The notes below the pieces were generated by a model. It made no database searches, was not told the DNA's origin, and saw only the letters and a program-made list of their open reading frames with translations. The position numbers and the translations under genes are program-made. A DNA stretch of 7,576 nt from positions 1 through 7,576 of the forward strand of contig JAJDCT010000281.1 of the NCBI GenBank assembly GCA_029260695.1. Reading direction: 5' to 3'. Origin of the DNA: Phycisphaeraceae bacterium. GTDB lineage: Bacteria; Planctomycetota; Phycisphaerae; Phycisphaerales; Phycisphaeraceae. This document shows, in pieces, positions 5,678 through 7,576 of the stretch. Numbering within the stretch: the stretch's first letter is position 1; each line of letters opens with the position of its first letter.

Positions 5678-7024
5678 CTACCAGTTGGCATTCCGCGCGG
5701 CTTTAGTCGCCCGCTCGATCAGCGTGCCGTAGATGAGTAATCCCAGGCTCGCCACAGCGTAGTGCCAGAAGAAGACGATCTTTTCCGACGCGATGTTGTA
5801 CCTCGCCGCCAGCGGGGTCAGCATGTCCAGAGACATGACCACCAGGAACACCGCCATGCTGCACCAGAACACCAGTGACCAGATCACCGCGAACCCACTT
5901 AGGTAGCAGGCCGCCCGCATCGCCGCCGGCATCAGGTTTCGGCCTTGGCGCCAGCCTACGAGGACCCCTGTCAGGCCTGCAATCATGAGCGCCGCCCCCG
6001 CCGTGGTGGCGATCATCATCAGTCCCAGCACCGTCCCCGCGACGATGACCTCCCCCACGCCGTTTTTCACTAGATCGACGTGGCCACTTAACAATCGATC
6101 CAGAATAAGTGCCCCCGCCATCGCGGCCGGCACCGTCATCAACACCAGTATCAACGTGACAGTCAGAAGCCTTTGATGGCCCGTGTCCGAAGACATGACC
6201 TGTAGACGCTTGCCTAATGCGCTCGGACGCCGCACCGCCTGATATGTCACGCTCAGCCATTTCCCCAGCCCGTTCATCGTTGCGGTCCCCGTGCGGACAG
6301 CTTTATCAAGAGTCTTGGCAATCGCGAGCCCACACTCAGGGCAGCTCCGGTCACGTCTCAGCCCCGCCAACTGATAACCGCACCCCTCACAACGCGCCGG
6401 CCACCGACACATCGACGATGCGGGTCGACAACCCAACGCTCTAAGCACCACCCACAACGCCCAAAGGCATCCCCCAGCGAATACCAAGGCCCCCAGCGGC
6501 AGCGCGTAGTCGATGATCCGCACCCTTGTGTGCGATAGCCACTGGCTGCGTCGGACCCACACCAGGGCCGTGCCAATCACGCCGACCATCACCGCCGCGT
6601 GCGGAGTCAGCAGCATCAGCCGGCGCAACGCCCGAACGTAGCTTATCCCTATCTTCTCCTCCCGGGAACACCAGGCCATACACACCACCGCCAGCAGCAT
6701 GACCGAGGCTTCAATAAAAATAACCGACGCTGCTAAGGCCGCCCATCCCCGCGGGTGATTCAGCTCCCCCTGTAGCTCGTTGATGGCCCGGAAGGACCGC
6801 GACAGGACCTCGCTGAGCGTCGAGTTGATCCCCGATGATTCATACCCGGCAAGCAGCAGTAGGGCCACGGCCGCAAGGATGATTCCCGCCACATGCACCA
6901 GCCACGCCCAGCCCAGCCCCAGATGATCCGCTCGCCTCACCGCCATCACCGGCCGGACCAGCGCCACCACCGCCGCCTCCGCGGGTTTGTACTTAGGTTC
7001 GCCGTAGTCGCCGTCACGTTTCAC
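5678..7024 (-). CDS. Polytopic membrane protein with a central zinc ribbon
   Basis: This 448-residue protein has no function I can name. Hydrophobic segments lie near 40-60, 97-118, 139-157, 173-196, 285-306, 325-357 (one long or two short), 372-397 and 415-433. Between the two groups of helices is a soluble part with a zinc ribbon: C212-x-x-C215-G-Y-Q-L-A-G-L, then C228-P-E-C231-G. This CxxCGYxLxGL...CPECG form is, to my knowledge, very common in planctomycete membrane proteins. Each half is preceded by a basic stretch containing arginine and proline (VRPVMAVRR at 23-31, AVRRPSALGKR at 263-273), hinting at two related membrane domains. The start is GTG 7024-7022, with AGGT 9 nt upstream (7037-7034) as a weak binding site. 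It diverges from the kinase gene and lies upstream of leuS on the same strand. Some relation to Yip1-like membrane domains is conceivable but unproven. Confidence 0.8.
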   Translation of the reverse strand: MKRDGDYGEPKYKPAEAAVVALVRPVMAVRRADHLGLGWAWLVHVAGIILAAVALLLLAGYESSGINSTLSEVLSRSFRAINELQGELNHPRGWAALAASVIFIEASVMLLAVVCMAWCSREEKIGISYVRALRRLMLLTPHAAVMVGVIGTALVWVRRSQWLSHTRVRIIDYALPLGALVFAGGCLWALWVVLRALGCRPASSMCRWPARCEGCGYQLAGLRRDRSCPECGLAIAKTLDKAVRTGTATMNGLGKWLSVTYQAVRRPSALGKRLQVMSSDTGHQRLLTVTLILVLMTVPAAMAGALILDRLLSGHVDLVKNGVGEVIVAGTVLGLMMIATTAGAALMIAGLTGVLVGWRQGRNLMPAAMRAACYLSGFAVIWSLVFWCSMAVFLVVMSLDMLTPLAARYNIASEKIVFFWHYAVASLGLLIYGTLIERATKAARNANW

Positions 7025-7214
7025 GCTCGTTTTACCTGCTTGGTTGGCTAGATGGGGTGGGCACAGGGTATCAGATCAAGGTTTGGGCCCGTTGCGGCGT
7101 GGGGCGGTTCTGTTAATCTTGCCCGGCTTCCCCCGGATACGCCCCGGCTTCCCCCCGGATACCCGGGCCCACCGGGACAACCCGGAACCTACACCGACTC
7201 AGGAGTCACCGCCG
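7025..7214. promoter_or_regulatory. Divergent promoter region between the membrane protein and the kinase
   Basis: This 190-bp spacer must carry the start signals of both outward-reading genes. On the plus strand, TTGCGG (7092-7097) and TAATCT (7114-7119), with TG just before the latter and a 16-bp spacer, are a possible sigma-70-like promoter for the kinase. The match is moderate. The right part is a C-rich leader with a tandem repeat at 7121-7162, and it ends in a good ribosome binding site AGGAG at 7201-7205. No clear promoter for the minus-strand gene is seen. Confidence 0.35.
7121..7162. repeat. Imperfect tandem duplication in the kinase leader
   Basis: Two adjacent copies occur: a 20-bp unit at 7121-7140 (GCCCGGCTTCCCCCGGATAC) and a 22-bp unit at 7141-7162. 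The second differs only by one extra C in each of its two C-runs. The copies lie between the possible promoter and the ribosome binding site of the kinase gene. Confidence 0.85.
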
Positions 7215-7576
7215 ATGCCCGATCGCGACGAGACAGCCCGACAAGCCGCCGCAGGCCTACGCCGATTCGCCGACCACGCCAAGGCCACCCCCGTACTGAT
7301 CGGCTTCGATGGCTTCGTCGACTCAATCATCCAGGTCGTCGATACCCGCACAGGTGTTAATCAATACGAACCGATCCCCACGATTGATCGCTTCGGCGAA
7401 AAAATCTCCGCAGCAGCCGGGCACAGCTCCAACTTCGAGCTGGTCACCACACTCGAAAAACTCGGCGGCAACGGCCCGATCATGGCAAACGCGCTCGCCG
7501 CCGCCGGCGTCGACGTCACCTACATCGGCGCACTGGGCTATCCCGAGATGCTCCCTGCCTTCAACGACTTCGCCAA
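7215..7576 (+). CDS. PfkB-family carbohydrate kinase (3' end outside window)
   Basis: This is the N-terminal part of a ribokinase/PfkB-type sugar kinase, a family that phosphorylates sugars or nucleosides with ATP. It starts at ATG 7215-7217, supported by AGGAG at 7201-7205 with a 9-nt spacer. The frame is open to the window edge, giving 120 codons. The family pattern is visible: the first strand with an acidic residue (VLIGFDGFVDSII at 27-39), then the substrate-binding glycine-asparagine region GGNGPIMANALAAAGVDVTY at about 89-108, and IGALG after it. The ATP-binding and catalytic GAGD motif would lie beyond the window. The start of about 25 residues before the first strand and the VDTR segment near 42-45 are not those of classical ribokinase, so the substrate cannot be assigned. 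It is transcribed away from the membrane protein gene. Confidence 0.88.
   Translation, partial: MPDRDETARQAAAGLRRFADHAKATPVLIGFDGFVDSIIQVVDTRTGVNQYEPIPTIDRFGEKISAAAGHSSNFELVTTLEKLGGNGPIMANALAAAGVDVTYIGALGYPEMLPAFNDFA

Noticed and set aside
5703..6260. 185-codon minus-strand frame inside the membrane protein gene
   Set aside because: It overlaps the zinc-ribbon membrane protein in another frame on the same strand and is Gly/Asp/His/Arg-rich without motifs, whereas the longer frame has coherent TM helices and a zinc ribbon.
7052..7360. Plus-strand 102-codon frame across the kinase leader
   Set aside because: It is out of frame with the PfkB kinase, is full of Pro and Arg from the C-rich leader, and overlaps a kinase start that has a good ribosome binding site.
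1..7576. CRISPR array, tRNA, rRNA, integrase or transposase
   Set aside because: I found no regularly spaced repeats of CRISPR type, no tRNA-like cloverleaf with CCA end, and no recombinase motifs on either strand.

Overview
The window looks like a chromosomal stretch from a planctomycete-type bacterium, possibly of the Phycisphaerae. This rests on three things: GC-rich coding DNA, a large membrane protein carrying a 'CxxCGYxLxGL ... CPECG' zinc ribbon that I associate with that phylum, and a long LeuRS with a KMGKS loop and an extra N-terminal insertion. The lineage is inferred from motifs, not from a search. No RNA gene, CRISPR array, transposase, integrase or phage gene is visible.

Layout: the plus strand holds the 3' part of a FetB-type (UPF0014) ABC permease at the left edge (up to 749) and the 5' part of a PfkB-family sugar kinase at the right edge (from 7215). 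Everything between is on the minus strand. Read in transcription order it is a zinc-ribbon polytopic membrane protein (7024 to 5678), leuS (5576 to 2700), a small GxxExxY / PD-(D/E)XK-like protein (2646 to 2227), the glutamine amidotransferase subunit PabA/TrpG (2230 to 1616), and an AT-richer gene for a two-TM protein with a cytosolic domain (1539 to 808). Short gaps and one ATGA overlap make leuS, the GxxExxY gene and pabA a likely transcription unit. The membrane protein and the kinase diverge from a 190-bp spacer, and the two-TM gene converges on fetB.

The most notable structure is around the GxxExxY gene. It is bracketed by a 33-bp inverted repeat matching at 30 of 33 positions, and each arm is built from three 9-bp units of the type CGCAGATNN. 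One arm supplies the likely ribosome binding site of the gene. The other is translated as its C-terminus and runs to within 10 bp of the pabA start codon. This looks like a compact cassette inserted between leuS and pabA. A second candidate for accessory DNA is the AT-rich two-TM gene, whose architecture resembles small membrane effectors of nucleotide-signalling defence systems. No sensor or nucleotide synthase lies beside it, so that link is speculative.
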